DNA of 64,000 bases from Methylobacter sp. (lineage in GTDB: Bacteria > Pseudomonadota > Gammaproteobacteria > Methylococcales > Methylomonadaceae): positions 1 through 64,000 of the forward strand of contig JAUYMY010000081.1 in the NCBI GenBank assembly GCA_030699385.1, given 5' to 3'. Of the stretch, positions 46,076 to 56,766 are shown piece by piece (position 1 is the first letter of the stretch; every line of letters begins with the position of its first letter). A program made the translations under genes and the position numbers. The notes under the pieces were generated by a model. It was not told the origin of the DNA, searched no databases, and saw only the letters and a list, made by a program, of their open reading frames with translations.

Positions 46076-47672
46076 AATTAAAGCGGGCAACATCTACAAA
46101 ATACCGTTCCCCTTTACCGACCTTAGAGAAACCAAAGTACGTCCGGCCTTGGCCTTGACCGATAGCGACGCCCAAGGCGATGCACGCTTTCTTTTTATTA
46201 CGGTTACGCCGCCAAGTGCGGCTGAACAAGCCATAACACTCGATGAGACTGATTTTTCCGGCACACCGTTACCGTTGCAAAGCCACATCCGTCTGGATAA
46301 ATCCGTGCTTCTCCATAAATTATTGGTCATCAAACCGTGGGCACAACTCACCGATGCGGCCATGGCGCGGGTATACCGCGCCGTCATAGCGGATGAAGTG
46401 ACAGGATTCGACAGATTCGGCAATACAGCGCAAAGCTTCGTCGCCGGTCAAAGCGCCATCCCCCCTTCCGGCAAGGTCATCGGTGTAACAGAGCGGCAGC
46501 TGATGGTCGAAGCCTCGCTCGATGGCTGGTTGACCACCGGGCGTTTTAATAAGGCCTTTGAACAGCGTTTTGCCGAATTTGTCGGCGTACCTTACGCCTT
46601 GACCACGACCTCAGGCTCGGCGGCCAACCTGCTGGCGTTGACCGCATTGACCTCGCCCAAACTCGGCGAGCGTGCATTAAAGCCGGGCGATGAAGTCATT
46701 ACCGTAGCCGCCGGGTTCCCTACCACCGTCAACCCCATTTTGCAGAACGGCATGGTGCCGGTGTTTGTCGATGTCGACATACCGACTTACAACATTGACC
46801 CACAAAAAATCGAAGCGGCGGTCAGCGAGCGCACCCGCGCCATCATGATTGCCCACACCCTGGGCAACCCATTCGATCTGGCTGCGGTAATAGCTATCGC
46901 GCAAAAATACAACTTGTGGGTCATTGAAGATTGCTGCGACGCGCTCGGCTCACTTTATAAAGGCCGGCATGTCGGCACTTTCGGCCACATCGCCACCTGC
47001 AGTTTTTATCCGGCGCACCATATCACCATGGGCGAAGGCGGCATGGTTTTCACCCAAGACCGCAAGCTGAAAAAAATCGTCGAATCTTTCCGCGATTGGG
47101 GCCGCGATTGCTACTGCGCGCCCGGCTGCGACGACACCTGCCGCAAACGTTTCGGCTGGCAGCTTGGCAGCCTGCCCCAAGGCTACGACCACAAATACAC
47201 CTACTCGCATTTGGGCTACAACCTCAATATCAGCGACATGCAGGCCGCTTGCGCCTTGGCGCAAATGGATCGCTTGCCGGACTTTATCGCAGCGCGCAAA
47301 CGCAACTTTGCCTTTCTTAAAGAACGGCTGAAGTCTTGCGAACAACAGCTGATTCTTCCCGAAGCCACAGCGGATAGCGACCCATCCTGGTTCGGTTTTC
47401 CCATTACGCTACGTGAATCCGCAGGCATCAAGCGGGTCGAGCTGCTGAAATATCTGGATCAATATAAAATAGGCACACGCATGTTGTTTGCCGGAAACCT
47501 CACGCGCCAGCCTTATTTTGTCGGCAGGGATTACCGCATCAGCGGGGAACTGACCCGCACCGATGACATCATGAACAACACGCTCTGGATTGGCGTTTAC
47601 CCCGGCTTGAATGAGCCGATGCTGGATTATGTCTGCGAGCGGCTTGAAGCGTTTTTGGGCATTAATGTCTAA
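46065..47672 (+). CDS. rfbH: Fusion: N-terminal MazF/PemK-like toxin domain plus CDP-6-deoxy-L-threo-D-glycero-4-hexulose-3-dehydrase (RfbH)
   Basis: Residues ~1-110 [29 protein letters not shown]...; from ~122 [38 protein letters not shown]...[14 protein letters not shown] (His in place of PLP Lys, typical of RfbH). Confidence 0.9.
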   Translation: MTCEIKAGNIYKIPFPFTDLRETKVRPALALTDSDAQGDARFLFITVTPPSAAEQAITLDETDFSGTPLPLQSHIRLDKSVLLHKLLVIKPWAQLTDAAMARVYRAVIADEVTGFDRFGNTAQSFVAGQSAIPPSGKVIGVTERQLMVEASLDGWLTTGRFNKAFEQRFAEFVGVPYALTTTSGSAANLLALTALTSPKLGERALKPGDEVITVAAGFPTTVNPILQNGMVPVFVDVDIPTYNIDPQKIEAAVSERTRAIMIAHTLGNPFDLAAVIAIAQKYNLWVIEDCCDALGSLYKGRHVGTFGHIATCSFYPAHHITMGEGGMVFTQDRKLKKIVESFRDWGRDCYCAPGCDDTCRKRFGWQLGSLPQGYDHKYTYSHLGYNLNISDMQAACALAQMDRLPDFIAARKRNFAFLKERLKSCEQQLILPEATADSDPSWFGFPITLRESAGIKRVELLKYLDQYKIGTRMLFAGNLTRQPYFVGRDYRISGELTRTDDIMNNTLWIGVYPGLNEPMLDYVCERLEAFLGINV

Positions 47673-47753
47673 TGAACTTAATTAAATCAGCAGAGTTAGA
47701 CCTGCCCCGCGTTAAGCCAATAAGCACCATGATAAATAGGGAATTGATTAGCC

Positions 47754-48065
47754 ATGCGAATCACAACGCAACAAGCTGAGACCGTCAGGCTGTTTGCGCA
47801 CCGGCACTTCGGCGAAGATGCCGTCGTGTGGCTGTTTGGTTCGCGGGCAAACGATGCAAAAAAAGGGGGCGACTACGATTTCCTTGTCGAAACCTCGCTT
47901 GATCAACCTGACAGTATTATCGAGCATAAAATAACCATGATCGCAGAGCTTCAATCGACTGCATCTTTTGAGGATGAGAAAATCGACCTGATTGTGAAAC
48001 GGCGAAATTCCAGCTTTGACATGCCGATTTACCGTGTCGCCAAGCAAGAAGGGATAAAACTATGA
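47754..48065 (+). CDS. MNT-domain nucleotidyltransferase antitoxin (MntA-like)
   Basis: VVWLFGSRANDAKKGGDYDFLVE nucleotidyltransferase motif. Confidence 0.85.
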   Translation: MRITTQQAETVRLFAHRHFGEDAVVWLFGSRANDAKKGGDYDFLVETSLDQPDSIIEHKITMIAELQSTASFEDEKIDLIVKRRNSSFDMPIYRVAKQEGIKL

Positions 48066-48553
48066 CGCCTGAGCAGTTAATGCGGATTTATCTCGACGAA
48101 TGCAGCCTGCACGTCAAGGTATTGGCAGAAGCATTAGAAGAAGCACAGCCATGGCTGCCGCTGACTACCCAGACCGTGCAGCAAATCACCAAGGAGCAGC
48201 TGCGCATTCTGGATCAAATCGCATACCGTTTTAGCAAACTGCAGGACACCATGGGGCAAAAAATATTGCCCACCCTTCTCGAACTGGCAGAAGAACCGAT
48301 TGCGCCCGATGCAACTTTTGCAGAAAAACTGAACTGGCTGGAGCGAATGGGCGCATTACCGTCAGCAGAAGAATGGAAAAAACTTCGTGTTGCGCGCAAT
48401 GCGATTGCGCATGAATACCCTGATGACAAAGAGCTACAATCAAGCGCTATTAACCGTTTCTTTAATGGCGCCGTACAACTGAATGCGCTTTATGAATTTG
48501 TCAGCCAATATTTACTCGCTCACTTCCCCAACGTGAAAACCCCATTAAAATGA
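48062..48553 (+). CDS. HEPN-domain toxin (HepT-like)
   Basis: LRVARNAIAHEYPDD contains Rx4HxY motif (RNAIAHEY); 4-nt overlap with MNT gene. Confidence 0.82.
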   Translation: MTPEQLMRIYLDECSLHVKVLAEALEEAQPWLPLTTQTVQQITKEQLRILDQIAYRFSKLQDTMGQKILPTLLELAEEPIAPDATFAEKLNWLERMGALPSAEEWKKLRVARNAIAHEYPDDKELQSSAINRFFNGAVQLNALYEFVSQYLLAHFPNVKTPLK

Positions 48554-48642
48554 ATGCAGATACTCAGTACCTGAAACGTGTCGCTGGAATAATTAGCCCT
48601 TTGTCAGCTAAGCCTTACCTTAGTTTGAACCGTTAACGTGCA

Positions 48643-49521
48643 ATGCAAACCTTATTAGTCACCGGCGCTACCGGCTATCTCGGCAGTCATTTGGTTCGTG
48701 CGCTATTAGCAGCCGGACATCGGGTTGCGATATTAAAACGCGCCGCATCAAACCTTGCCCGGCTTGACGACTGCCTGCCGCAGCTTGCTGTCTTCACTAT
48801 CGAAGACGGCCTGGATCTGCCGTTTAAGTCGTTGGGGCAGTTCAATGCCGTGATACACACCGCAACCTGCTATGGACGGAACGGGGAAAAGACGCCCGAA
48901 ATATTCGCCGCCAATACCGCCTTTCCCTTGCAATTACTGGAAATCGCTGCGGGCTTTAATACCGAAAACTTCTTTAATACCGACACCATCCTTTACAAAT
49001 ATCTCAATGCGTATTCACTGTCAAAACAGCACTTTGCAGAATGGGGCAAGTATTTTTCCGATAGCGGCCGGATCAACTTCATTAATATCAAACTTGAACA
49101 CCTGTATGGCGTGGGCGATGACGCCAGCAAATTCGCAACCTATGTTATTCGCAGTTGCCTGAACAATATTGATAACTTAAAGCTGACACAGGGCGAACAA
49201 CAGCGCGATTTCATCCATATAGATGATGTGCTTGGCGCTTATCTCTGCTTACTCGAAAACACCGGCAACATAGGGCAAGGGTTTACCGAGTTTGCTGTCG
49301 GCTCAGGACACGCGGTGAGCATCCATGATTTTGTCACTACCGTTCACCGGTTGACCGCTTCGCAAACCCGGCTTGATTTTGGCGTCTACCCTTATCGCGA
49401 ACATGAACTCATGCATTCAGAGGCCGATGTGTCCGGCTTATCGGCGCTGGGCTGGCGCTGCCGTTATGGCCTTGAAACCGGATTAAAACAAGTCATCGAA
49501 CTGGAAAGAAAACACTTATGA
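48643..49521 (+). CDS. rfbS: NAD-dependent epimerase/reductase, CDP-paratose synthase-like
   Basis: [43 protein letters not shown]...[17 protein letters not shown]...[12 protein letters not shown]; next to rfbE. Confidence 0.75.
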   Translation: MQTLLVTGATGYLGSHLVRALLAAGHRVAILKRAASNLARLDDCLPQLAVFTIEDGLDLPFKSLGQFNAVIHTATCYGRNGEKTPEIFAANTAFPLQLLEIAAGFNTENFFNTDTILYKYLNAYSLSKQHFAEWGKYFSDSGRINFINIKLEHLYGVGDDASKFATYVIRSCLNNIDNLKLTQGEQQRDFIHIDDVLGAYLCLLENTGNIGQGFTEFAVGSGHAVSIHDFVTTVHRLTASQTRLDFGVYPYREHELMHSEADVSGLSALGWRCRYGLETGLKQVIELERKHL

Positions 49522-50540
49522 AACTTCTTATTACAGGCGGCTGCGGCTTCCTCGGCAGCAATCTGGCTGAAGACGCATTGTCGAATGGCGATGAATTGGC
49601 GCTATTCGACAACCTTTACCGTAATGGCTCGCGGGACAATTTGGCCTGGTTACAAAGCCAAGGCGATTTCCATTTTGAACACGGCGATATTCGTAACCAG
49701 AATGACATCACCCGAATAATCCAGTCGTTTCAGCCGGAGGTCATTTTTCACCTAGCCGGGCAAGTGGCGATGACCACCTCGATCGCGAACCCGCGCATGG
49801 ACTTTGAAGTCAACGCAATCGGCACCCATAACTTACTCGAAGCGGTGCGTTTGTACGCGCCTGCTGCAACCGTGGTTTATTCATCGACGAATAAAGTGTA
49901 CGGCGATTTGGAGCAATACGCTTATCAAGAAACCGACACCCGCTATCAATGCATCGACAAGCCGAACGGTTTTGACGAAACAACGCCGCTTGAATTCCAT
50001 TCGCCTTACGGCTGTTCCAAAGGCGCGGCTGACCAATACATGCTTGATTATGCGCGCATGTTCGGCCTGAACACCGTGGTGTTCAGGCATTCCTCGATGT
50101 ACGGAGGCCGCCAATTTGCCACATACGACCAAGGCTGGGTCGGCTGGTTTTGCCAGAAAGCGCTTGAAGCAAAACAAGCCGTTGCCAACCAAGCTTTCAC
50201 TATTTCGGGGACAGGCAAACAAGTGCGCGATGTGCTGCACGCGGACGACATGAAACGCCTCTACAGGGCGGCTATCGGCAATATCGGCCAAGCCAAAGGC
50301 CAGGTTTTCAATGTCGGCGGCGGCATCGAAAACAGCCTATCGCTGTTGGAGCTGTTCTCCTTGCTCGAAAAAATAGCCGACGTGAAACTGGACTACATCC
50401 ATCTGCCGGTGCGTGAAAGCGACCAACGGGTATTTGTTGCCGACATTGCTAAAGCCCAACGCCTGCTTGATTGGCAGCCAAGGGTGTCCGCGCAACAAGG
50501 CGTCGAACGGATGCTTCACTGGGTGAGCCAAATAGAATGA
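49518..50540 (+). CDS. rfbE: CDP-paratose 2-epimerase (CDP-tyvelose epimerase)
   Basis: [97 protein letters not shown]. Confidence 0.93.
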   Translation: MKLLITGGCGFLGSNLAEDALSNGDELALFDNLYRNGSRDNLAWLQSQGDFHFEHGDIRNQNDITRIIQSFQPEVIFHLAGQVAMTTSIANPRMDFEVNAIGTHNLLEAVRLYAPAATVVYSSTNKVYGDLEQYAYQETDTRYQCIDKPNGFDETTPLEFHSPYGCSKGAADQYMLDYARMFGLNTVVFRHSSMYGGRQFATYDQGWVGWFCQKALEAKQAVANQAFTISGTGKQVRDVLHADDMKRLYRAAIGNIGQAKGQVFNVGGGIENSLSLLELFSLLEKIADVKLDYIHLPVRESDQRVFVADIAKAQRLLDWQPRVSAQQGVERMLHWVSQIE

Positions 50541-51865
50541 GTGAGGCCGTCTCAAAAGAACGAAGCCATAACTATCTGCGCCAGATAAAAGGCGCGGTTG
50601 CTTATAAAGCCGTTGCCATGGCCGCCTCATTCCTCGCCATCCCGTTGATGATACGTTATCTCGGACAAGAACAGTTTGGCGTATGGTCAACGCTGCTGAC
50701 GGTGATGTCGTGGATCGTATTCTTTGATTTAGGCGTCGGCAATGGTTTGCGCAACAAAGTGGCCGAAGCCTTGGCGAAAAACGATAAAGCGGAAGCCGCA
50801 AACTACATTGCTTCGGGTTATAGCCTGATTGGCCTGATCGCGCTTTTGCTGTGGGCAGCGATTACGGCGGCTTCATTTTTTGTACCTTGGCAAAGCGTGT
50901 TCAATACCCACGCGATTGCAGAAACGACCTTGCGCCTGACGGTGCAGATTGCTACCTTCTTCGTGGCGCTCAATTTCTGGATTGGCTTGATTGCTGCGCT
51001 ACTCGGGGCGCTGCAAAAAACCTCGCTGACGGCGCTGGGCCAATTGATTTCAAACGTCCTGGCCTTGATGCTGGTTTTTGTGCTGACCCAAACAACTGCG
51101 GCTTCAATCACTAAGCTGGCCTTTGTTTACGGCATTTCGCTGGTGACCGCCAACATTCTGCTGAGCCTGCATTTATACCAACGCAATCCAGAGTTACGAC
51201 CCAAGCCTTATCTGGACAAACAACATGCAAGCCCGCTGCTATCGGTCGGCCTGCAATTTTTTATCATCCAGCTTGCCGTACTGGTCATTTTTACCACCGA
51301 CAAGATGCTGATCACCCAGTTATTTGGCCCGCAACACGTCACCCAATACGAGGTTGTCTTCAAGCTTTTTAGTGTCATTTCATTCGCACATACCCTAATC
51401 ACTGCGCCGCTTTGGTCGGCTTATACCGATGCCTATCACAGAACAGACATCGCTTGGATTAAACAAATGTTACGCAAGCAGTTGGCTGTTTATTGCGGCG
51501 TTATACTTGCCGTTATCCTGACCGGTCTATTGGCGAAACCCATCATTGCCGTGTGGGTCGGCCATGAACTGGACGTGACGTCACCGTTAGTCGCAACAAT
51601 CGGGCTGTTCGTATTAGTTTCTATCTGGAATAACATCTATGCCACATTCGTCAATGGCATAGGCAGAATCAAGGCGCAGCTTTGCACCGCAGTGATTGCA
51701 ATGCTGCTGAATATTCCTTTAGCCTTGCTGTTTACCCAATATTTTGGCTTCGGTTTAAGCGGCATTGTGCTGGCGACTTGCGTAAGCCTGCTGATTGCCG
51801 CCGTGGTTCTTCCTATACAAGTTTACGGTATAGTCCGTGACGGAACGAGAGGCATTTTTGAATGA
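50537..51865 (+). CDS. O-antigen flippase-like polysaccharide transporter (MATE/Wzx fold); ATG at 50537 preferred
   Basis: [46 protein letters not shown] and multiple TM segments. Confidence 0.87.
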   Translation: MSEAVSKERSHNYLRQIKGAVAYKAVAMAASFLAIPLMIRYLGQEQFGVWSTLLTVMSWIVFFDLGVGNGLRNKVAEALAKNDKAEAANYIASGYSLIGLIALLLWAAITAASFFVPWQSVFNTHAIAETTLRLTVQIATFFVALNFWIGLIAALLGALQKTSLTALGQLISNVLALMLVFVLTQTTAASITKLAFVYGISLVTANILLSLHLYQRNPELRPKPYLDKQHASPLLSVGLQFFIIQLAVLVIFTTDKMLITQLFGPQHVTQYEVVFKLFSVISFAHTLITAPLWSAYTDAYHRTDIAWIKQMLRKQLAVYCGVILAVILTGLLAKPIIAVWVGHELDVTSPLVATIGLFVLVSIWNNIYATFVNGIGRIKAQLCTAVIAMLLNIPLALLFTQYFGFGLSGIVLATCVSLLIAAVVLPIQVYGIVRDGTRGIFE

Positions 51866-52836
51866 CAAAAATCCAAGCAAAACCGCCCAAAGTCAGCATC
51901 CTGATCCCGGTTTACAACCGCAAAGACTACATCGCCGAATGCATACAGTCTGCATTGAATCAAACATGCACCGATTTTGAAGTTGTGGTCGTGGATAACG
52001 CCAGCAACGACGGCACCTGGGAGATTTGCAGGCAGATTGCCGCAAGCGATCATCGGGTGCGAATATTCCAAAACAGCACCAACATTGGCCCGGTACGTAA
52101 CTGGCTGGCCTGTGTGGACAAGGCGCAAGGCGTATTTGGTAAAATACTGTTTAGCGATGACTTGATGTTCCCACAATTTCTTGAATACACACTCCCGTAT
52201 CTTGAATGCCCGGACGTGGGTTTTGTGTCTACTGCGGCACTGATTGGAACAGGCGTCGAAAATGGGACACTTCATTATTCACTGGCAAACGCTACGGAAC
52301 GCCTACACAGCGAGCGCTATTTCGAGTTATTACTGACCGCCAGTGCCCCTTTTTCGCCGGGAGCAGCCATCTTCCGCATGGCGGATATACGCGCCAATTT
52401 AAGGCTTTCATTTCCTACCTGTATCCCCCGTGATTTCACCAAAAACGGGGCGGGGCCGGATGTGTTGCTGTATGCCTTAACCGCATTAAATTATAAAGCT
52501 GTCGTTATGCTGCCTATGGCTGAGGTATTTTTTCGGGTACATACCGATTCATTCACAATAGCCAATGACGATAACGAAGTCACAAAAGGTTATCTGGCTG
52601 CGCTGGCATGGTTTTTTAAAACTCAATTAACCCAAAACCATTGGGCAAGCTATATTGCCCGTACCTGGTTGTCCAAGGTAAGAAGCGCGGGGCGATTGTC
52701 CTCCCTGACAAAATACTGCGCCGAATATGAAGGCAAAGGCAGCCTTATTGAAGCCGCAATCGTGCTAATCGCAGCAGCGCGCATTGCTATAGCTGAATTA
52801 CTGAATCGCGCAAACAAGGCTATTTGCCAACGATGA
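51862..52836 (+). CDS. Glycosyltransferase family 2
   Basis: KVSILIPVYNRKDYIAECIQSALNQTCTDFEVVVVDNASNDGT. Confidence 0.92.
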   Translation: MTKIQAKPPKVSILIPVYNRKDYIAECIQSALNQTCTDFEVVVVDNASNDGTWEICRQIAASDHRVRIFQNSTNIGPVRNWLACVDKAQGVFGKILFSDDLMFPQFLEYTLPYLECPDVGFVSTAALIGTGVENGTLHYSLANATERLHSERYFELLLTASAPFSPGAAIFRMADIRANLRLSFPTCIPRDFTKNGAGPDVLLYALTALNYKAVVMLPMAEVFFRVHTDSFTIANDDNEVTKGYLAALAWFFKTQLTQNHWASYIARTWLSKVRSAGRLSSLTKYCAEYEGKGSLIEAAIVLIAAARIAIAELLNRANKAICQR

Positions 52837-53000
52837 AACGCCGCACAAACTCGGCATAACTAGGCTACCGGAATATGTTTGGGGAATTGTGTAGGGATTG
52901 TTAATCAACTTCGGTGGTTATCCAAAAGAAACAGCAGAATAAGTTGTATTATGATATTTTCGTGTGTTTCGTGGAAAGAATTAAAACAGGGTAATAAACA

Positions 53001-53275
53001 ATGCCAACCATATCTATTTTCTACGGCATCCAAATCAAATCATGATGTATTTTTATGATAATGGAAAACACAACATGCCACATATCCATGCTGAATATCA
53101 GGATAACGAGGCTGTGTTTTCAATTTTGGACGCTGAGGTGATTTCGGGGAGTTTGCCACGCAAACAAACGCGCTTAGTACAAGCCTGGATTGAGTTATAT
53201 CAAGAATCTTTAATGATCGATTGGAAATTAGCCGTATCAGGTCAAGAACCACTGCGCATTGAACCATTAAGATAA
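53001..53275 (+). CDS. DUF4160 protein with apparent frame interruption near 53041 (ORF track 53042..53275)
   Basis: MPTISIFYGIQIKS* in one frame, then MMYFYDNGKHNMPHIHAEYQDNEAVFSI in another. Confidence 0.75.
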
Positions 53276-53287
53276 TCGGAGCTATCT

Positions 53288-53527
53288 ATGAAATTGATTA
53301 AAGTAGAACCTAAAGATAATTATATTCTGCGTATCTCTTTAGATGATGATTCGATAATTGATTTTGATGTAAAAGCGGAATTAGATCGTATTCCTTGTTA
53401 CAAAGCACTTTATGATTTGACCTTGTTTAACAAGGTCAAATTTAAAAACAAACGTATTTACTGGAGTGATCAGTTTGATTTTCATTTGGATCAAATTTTG
53501 GAACGCGGACAGTTTTTAAAGCGATGA
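53288..53527 (+). CDS. DUF2442 protein
   Basis: VEPKDNYILRISLDDDSIIDFDVKAELDR...FNKVKFKNKRIYWSDQFDFHLDQIL. Confidence 0.8.
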   Translation: MKLIKVEPKDNYILRISLDDDSIIDFDVKAELDRIPCYKALYDLTLFNKVKFKNKRIYWSDQFDFHLDQILERGQFLKR

Positions 53528-53723
53528 ATATCTGGCGCGATGACATGCAGCAGGTTAGCGTTATAGATTGAGTAACCGACGATTAGAAAAAGGTTGCTGG
53601 AAAACAAAATAATCGAGACTAAAAAGGGACATTTACCTATCACTCAGTCATTGAGGTGGGCTACCCACTTTAGACGAGACAAAACACAGTTAAAACCACC
53701 CAAATAATCACTTTAGTATAACC

Positions 53724-54572
53724 ATGACCCATCAACCGCCCCCTTTAATCACCATTATCATTGCTGTTTATAATGGCGCCAAAACCTTGCAGCAATGTAT
53801 CGATAGTGTCGCGCAACAAACTTATGCCAACAAAGAATTAATCATTATCGATGGCGGTTCTAAAGACGGCACTGTTGAATTGCTGAAGGCGAATGATCAA
53901 CTTGTCAGCTACTGGATTTCCGAACCCGATCACGGCATTTATAACGCCTGGAATAAAGGATTGGCACAAGCACAAGGTGAATGGATTTGTTTTTTAGGCG
54001 CGGATGATTTTTTTTGGGATACGCAGGTGCTCGAAAAAATCAGTAAGCCTTTGGCCACATTACCCGCGACTATTCGCGTGGCTTATGGGCAAATCATGCT
54101 GCTTAATTCTAAAGATGAAGACGTGTATTTATCAGGCGAACCTTGGCAGAACGTTAAAAAACGATTTAAGCAAATCATGAGCATTCCGCATCCCGGCACG
54201 CTGCATCGGCGCAGTTTGTTTGAACAGCATGGCCGCTTTGATGAATCATTTCGTATCGTGGGCGATTATGAATTGTTATTGCGCGAGCTAAAAACCGCCG
54301 ATGCTGCGTTTATTCCTGATGTAATTACCGTGGCCATGCGTCAAGGCGGCATTAGCAGCGATCCTGCTAATGTATTGGTGGTTATGTGGGAATGCAGGCG
54401 CGCCTCATTAAAGCACGGGCAGCGTATACCGACAGCCAGCTGGCTAATGGCCATGGCAAGGGTGTATATCCGCTTGTTGTTATGGCAATTTCTAGGCGAA
54501 CAAGTGGCTAGAAAAGCCTTGGATTGGGGGCGACGTATGTTGGGCTTACCGGCATTTTGGACGCGAACCTAA
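53724..54572 (+). CDS. Glycosyltransferase family 2
   Basis: PLITIIIAVYNGAKTLQQCIDSVAQQTYANKELIIIDGGSKDGTVELL. Confidence 0.93.
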   Translation: MTHQPPPLITIIIAVYNGAKTLQQCIDSVAQQTYANKELIIIDGGSKDGTVELLKANDQLVSYWISEPDHGIYNAWNKGLAQAQGEWICFLGADDFFWDTQVLEKISKPLATLPATIRVAYGQIMLLNSKDEDVYLSGEPWQNVKKRFKQIMSIPHPGTLHRRSLFEQHGRFDESFRIVGDYELLLRELKTADAAFIPDVITVAMRQGGISSDPANVLVVMWECRRASLKHGQRIPTASWLMAMARVYIRLLLWQFLGEQVARKALDWGRRMLGLPAFWTRT

Positions 54573-55681
54573 TGGCGCAACCACAAAAAGCAGTCCGCCT
54601 GCATCTTACCAACATTGCCGGGCTTGGCGCAGTGCAGCTGCTCCAATCCTTGCTGCCGAATTTTGAGCGGCTGCAAGATTACAAATTGGAAACCGTTTAC
54701 CTGCCGTCTCAAGGGGAACTTGCCCATTACCAAACTACTTGCCCTGAAACCAAACTGATACGCTACCAACGCTATTTGCCCAATTCACTTTCAAGGCTGC
54801 TGGAATGTACGCTGTTGGGCAACAGGTTTGATGGCGCTACGCCGCTATTGGTGCTGGGCGACATACCGCTCAGGAGTAAAACGAGGCAAACCGTCTTCGT
54901 CCAAACCACCCTGCTGACGCAGGGTGCAAGTACCGGCAGGCAGCTTGGCGCGGTCAAGTATTGGATAGCGAGGTGCTTATTCCGGCTCAATCTGGGCTAT
55001 GTTTCCGCTTTTATTGTGCAGACAGAAGCGATGAAAGCGGCTCTGATTAAAACCTATCCTGCAATAAACGGGCGAGTGCATGTCATTGCACAACCAGCGC
55101 CAAATTGGCTGCTCGACTCCCAACTTAAACGCACGCAACCGAAAATTCGGGCAGATTCGGGGCTGCGGCTTTTTTATCCGGCGGCGAATTACCCGCACAA
55201 AAACCATCAACTCTTGGGCAAAATCCAAGCCGATCAAGTAAAAACATGGCCGGTTGCTGAATTGTTGCTGACTCTTCCTAAAAATTTGCATCCAAACCCT
55301 GCCATAACGTGGATACACTGTGTGGACAGGCTGGCGCCGGATGCGGTTGTCAATGCCTATACGCAGACCGATGCGCTGTTATTTCTCTCGCTGTCCGAAA
55401 GCTTTGGCTTTCCACTGGTCGAGGCGATGTGGATAGGCTTGCCGATCATTTGCCCCGACCTGCCTTACGCTCACGCGCTGTGCGGGCATCAGGCGATTTA
55501 TTTTGATCCGGAGGATATAAATTCACTGCAGGCGGCGGTCGCCGAGTTAAGCGAGCGCCTTGAGGCTGGATGGTGGCCGGAGTGGTCGGAAAACCTTAAA
55601 GCCATACCGCAAAGCTGGCAAGAAGTTGCGGCGGCGATGTTGAGTCTTGCCACTGATGAAACTGAACAGCCAATCAGTTAA
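54572..55681 (+). CDS. Glycosyltransferase family 1 (GT4-like); TAATG overlap with upstream gene
   Basis: RLFYPAANYPHKNHQLL...DALLFLSLSESFGFPLVEAMWIGLPIICPDLPYAHALCG. Confidence 0.88.
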   Translation: MAQPQKAVRLHLTNIAGLGAVQLLQSLLPNFERLQDYKLETVYLPSQGELAHYQTTCPETKLIRYQRYLPNSLSRLLECTLLGNRFDGATPLLVLGDIPLRSKTRQTVFVQTTLLTQGASTGRQLGAVKYWIARCLFRLNLGYVSAFIVQTEAMKAALIKTYPAINGRVHVIAQPAPNWLLDSQLKRTQPKIRADSGLRLFYPAANYPHKNHQLLGKIQADQVKTWPVAELLLTLPKNLHPNPAITWIHCVDRLAPDAVVNAYTQTDALLFLSLSESFGFPLVEAMWIGLPIICPDLPYAHALCGHQAIYFDPEDINSLQAAVAELSERLEAGWWPEWSENLKAIPQSWQEVAAAMLSLATDETEQPIS

Positions 55682-55710
55682 GGAGAGCGAAGGACGCTCT
55701 CCCAAGACAT

Positions 55711-56766
55711 CTACAATCGAACACCCAAACAAAGATCCCGTATCATCACTTCTTCATCCGCCGGGATAACCAGCACGGGTTTGTGACCGGGGCGGCTGAT
55801 GGCAGCCATGCCCGACTCGTTGGCAGCCTGATCCAAGGCAAAGCCCAAAAAATCCAGCGGCGCACAGATTTTTTCACGCACTACGGCGGAATGCTCACCA
55901 ATACCACCGGTAAACACCAGCGCATCGATGCCGCCCGCTTTAGCGGCAAAACCGCCGATTGCCGCCCTCACTTGCCGACAGAAATAATCGACAGCGAAGG
56001 CGGCGTTGTCGCTCACACTGGCGGTGAGCTCACTCATTTCCGAACTTTCACCGGCCGACAAGGCCAACAAGCCCATTTGGTGGAACACCACTTTGCTCAA
56101 TTGCTCAGGCGTGTAGCGTTTCGCCAATTCCAACATCACGCCGGGGTCAAGATCGCCGCTTCGGGTGCCCATAGGAATGCCGCCTGCCGGGGTGTAGCCC
56201 ATGCTGGTGTCCACCGATTTCAGGTTCTCCAGCAAACACAGGCTGGCGCCGCTGCCCAAATGGGCGACGACGACTTTTTGATACGCCGCTTCGCCCAAAA
56301 CGCTTTCAAGCCTGCTTGCGATATAGGCGTAATTGAGGCCATGGAAACCGAAACGGCGCAAACCCAATGCGTTCGGAATCGGCAGGCGTTTGGCCAATTC
56401 CGGCAAGGTGGCATGAAACGCGGTGTCGAAACAGACGATTTGCGGCGCATCGAAGCGTTGCAGACACAAATCCAACCCCAGCAAATTACCCGGCAAATGC
56501 AGCGGCGCCAGATGAATCAGCGCCTCCAGCCGGGCACGCTCGGCCGCATCGACCCGCCTTGCCGGTTCGGTTATTTCGCCGCCATGCACAAAACGATGAC
56601 CGACCAGCGTCGGCAATTCACCGGCCAAATCGTGCAGCAGCTGGTCGAAAGCCTGCTGCTGATCGCGCACATGCTCATAACGGAAATTGCGCCGCGCACC
56701 GTCAGCACTAAACAGGCTCGCTTTTAGCGACGACGAGCCGCTGTTGATGGTTAAAACCGAGTGCAT
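55711..56766 (-). CDS. ackA: Acetate kinase
   Basis: VLTINSGSSSLKASLF; FDTAFHATLPELAKRLPIP; RRFGFHGLNYAYI; HLGSGASLCLL. Confidence 0.94.
   Translation of the reverse strand: MHSVLTINSGSSSLKASLFSADGARRNFRYEHVRDQQQAFDQLLHDLAGELPTLVGHRFVHGGEITEPARRVDAAERARLEALIHLAPLHLPGNLLGLDLCLQRFDAPQIVCFDTAFHATLPELAKRLPIPNALGLRRFGFHGLNYAYIASRLESVLGEAAYQKVVVAHLGSGASLCLLENLKSVDTSMGYTPAGGIPMGTRSGDLDPGVMLELAKRYTPEQLSKVVFHQMGLLALSAGESSEMSELTASVSDNAAFAVDYFCRQVRAAIGGFAAKAGGIDALVFTGGIGEHSAVVREKICAPLDFLGFALDQAANESGMAAISRPGHKPVLVIPADEEVMIRDLCLGVRL

Noticed and set aside
47669-47776. 35-aa ORF ([35 protein letters not shown]) between rfbH and the MNT gene
   Set aside because: Overlaps the MNT start, no recognisable family; probably chance.
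55783-56727. 314-aa plus-strand ORF opposite ackA
   Set aside because: Antisense shadow ORF; the ackA reading is unambiguous.
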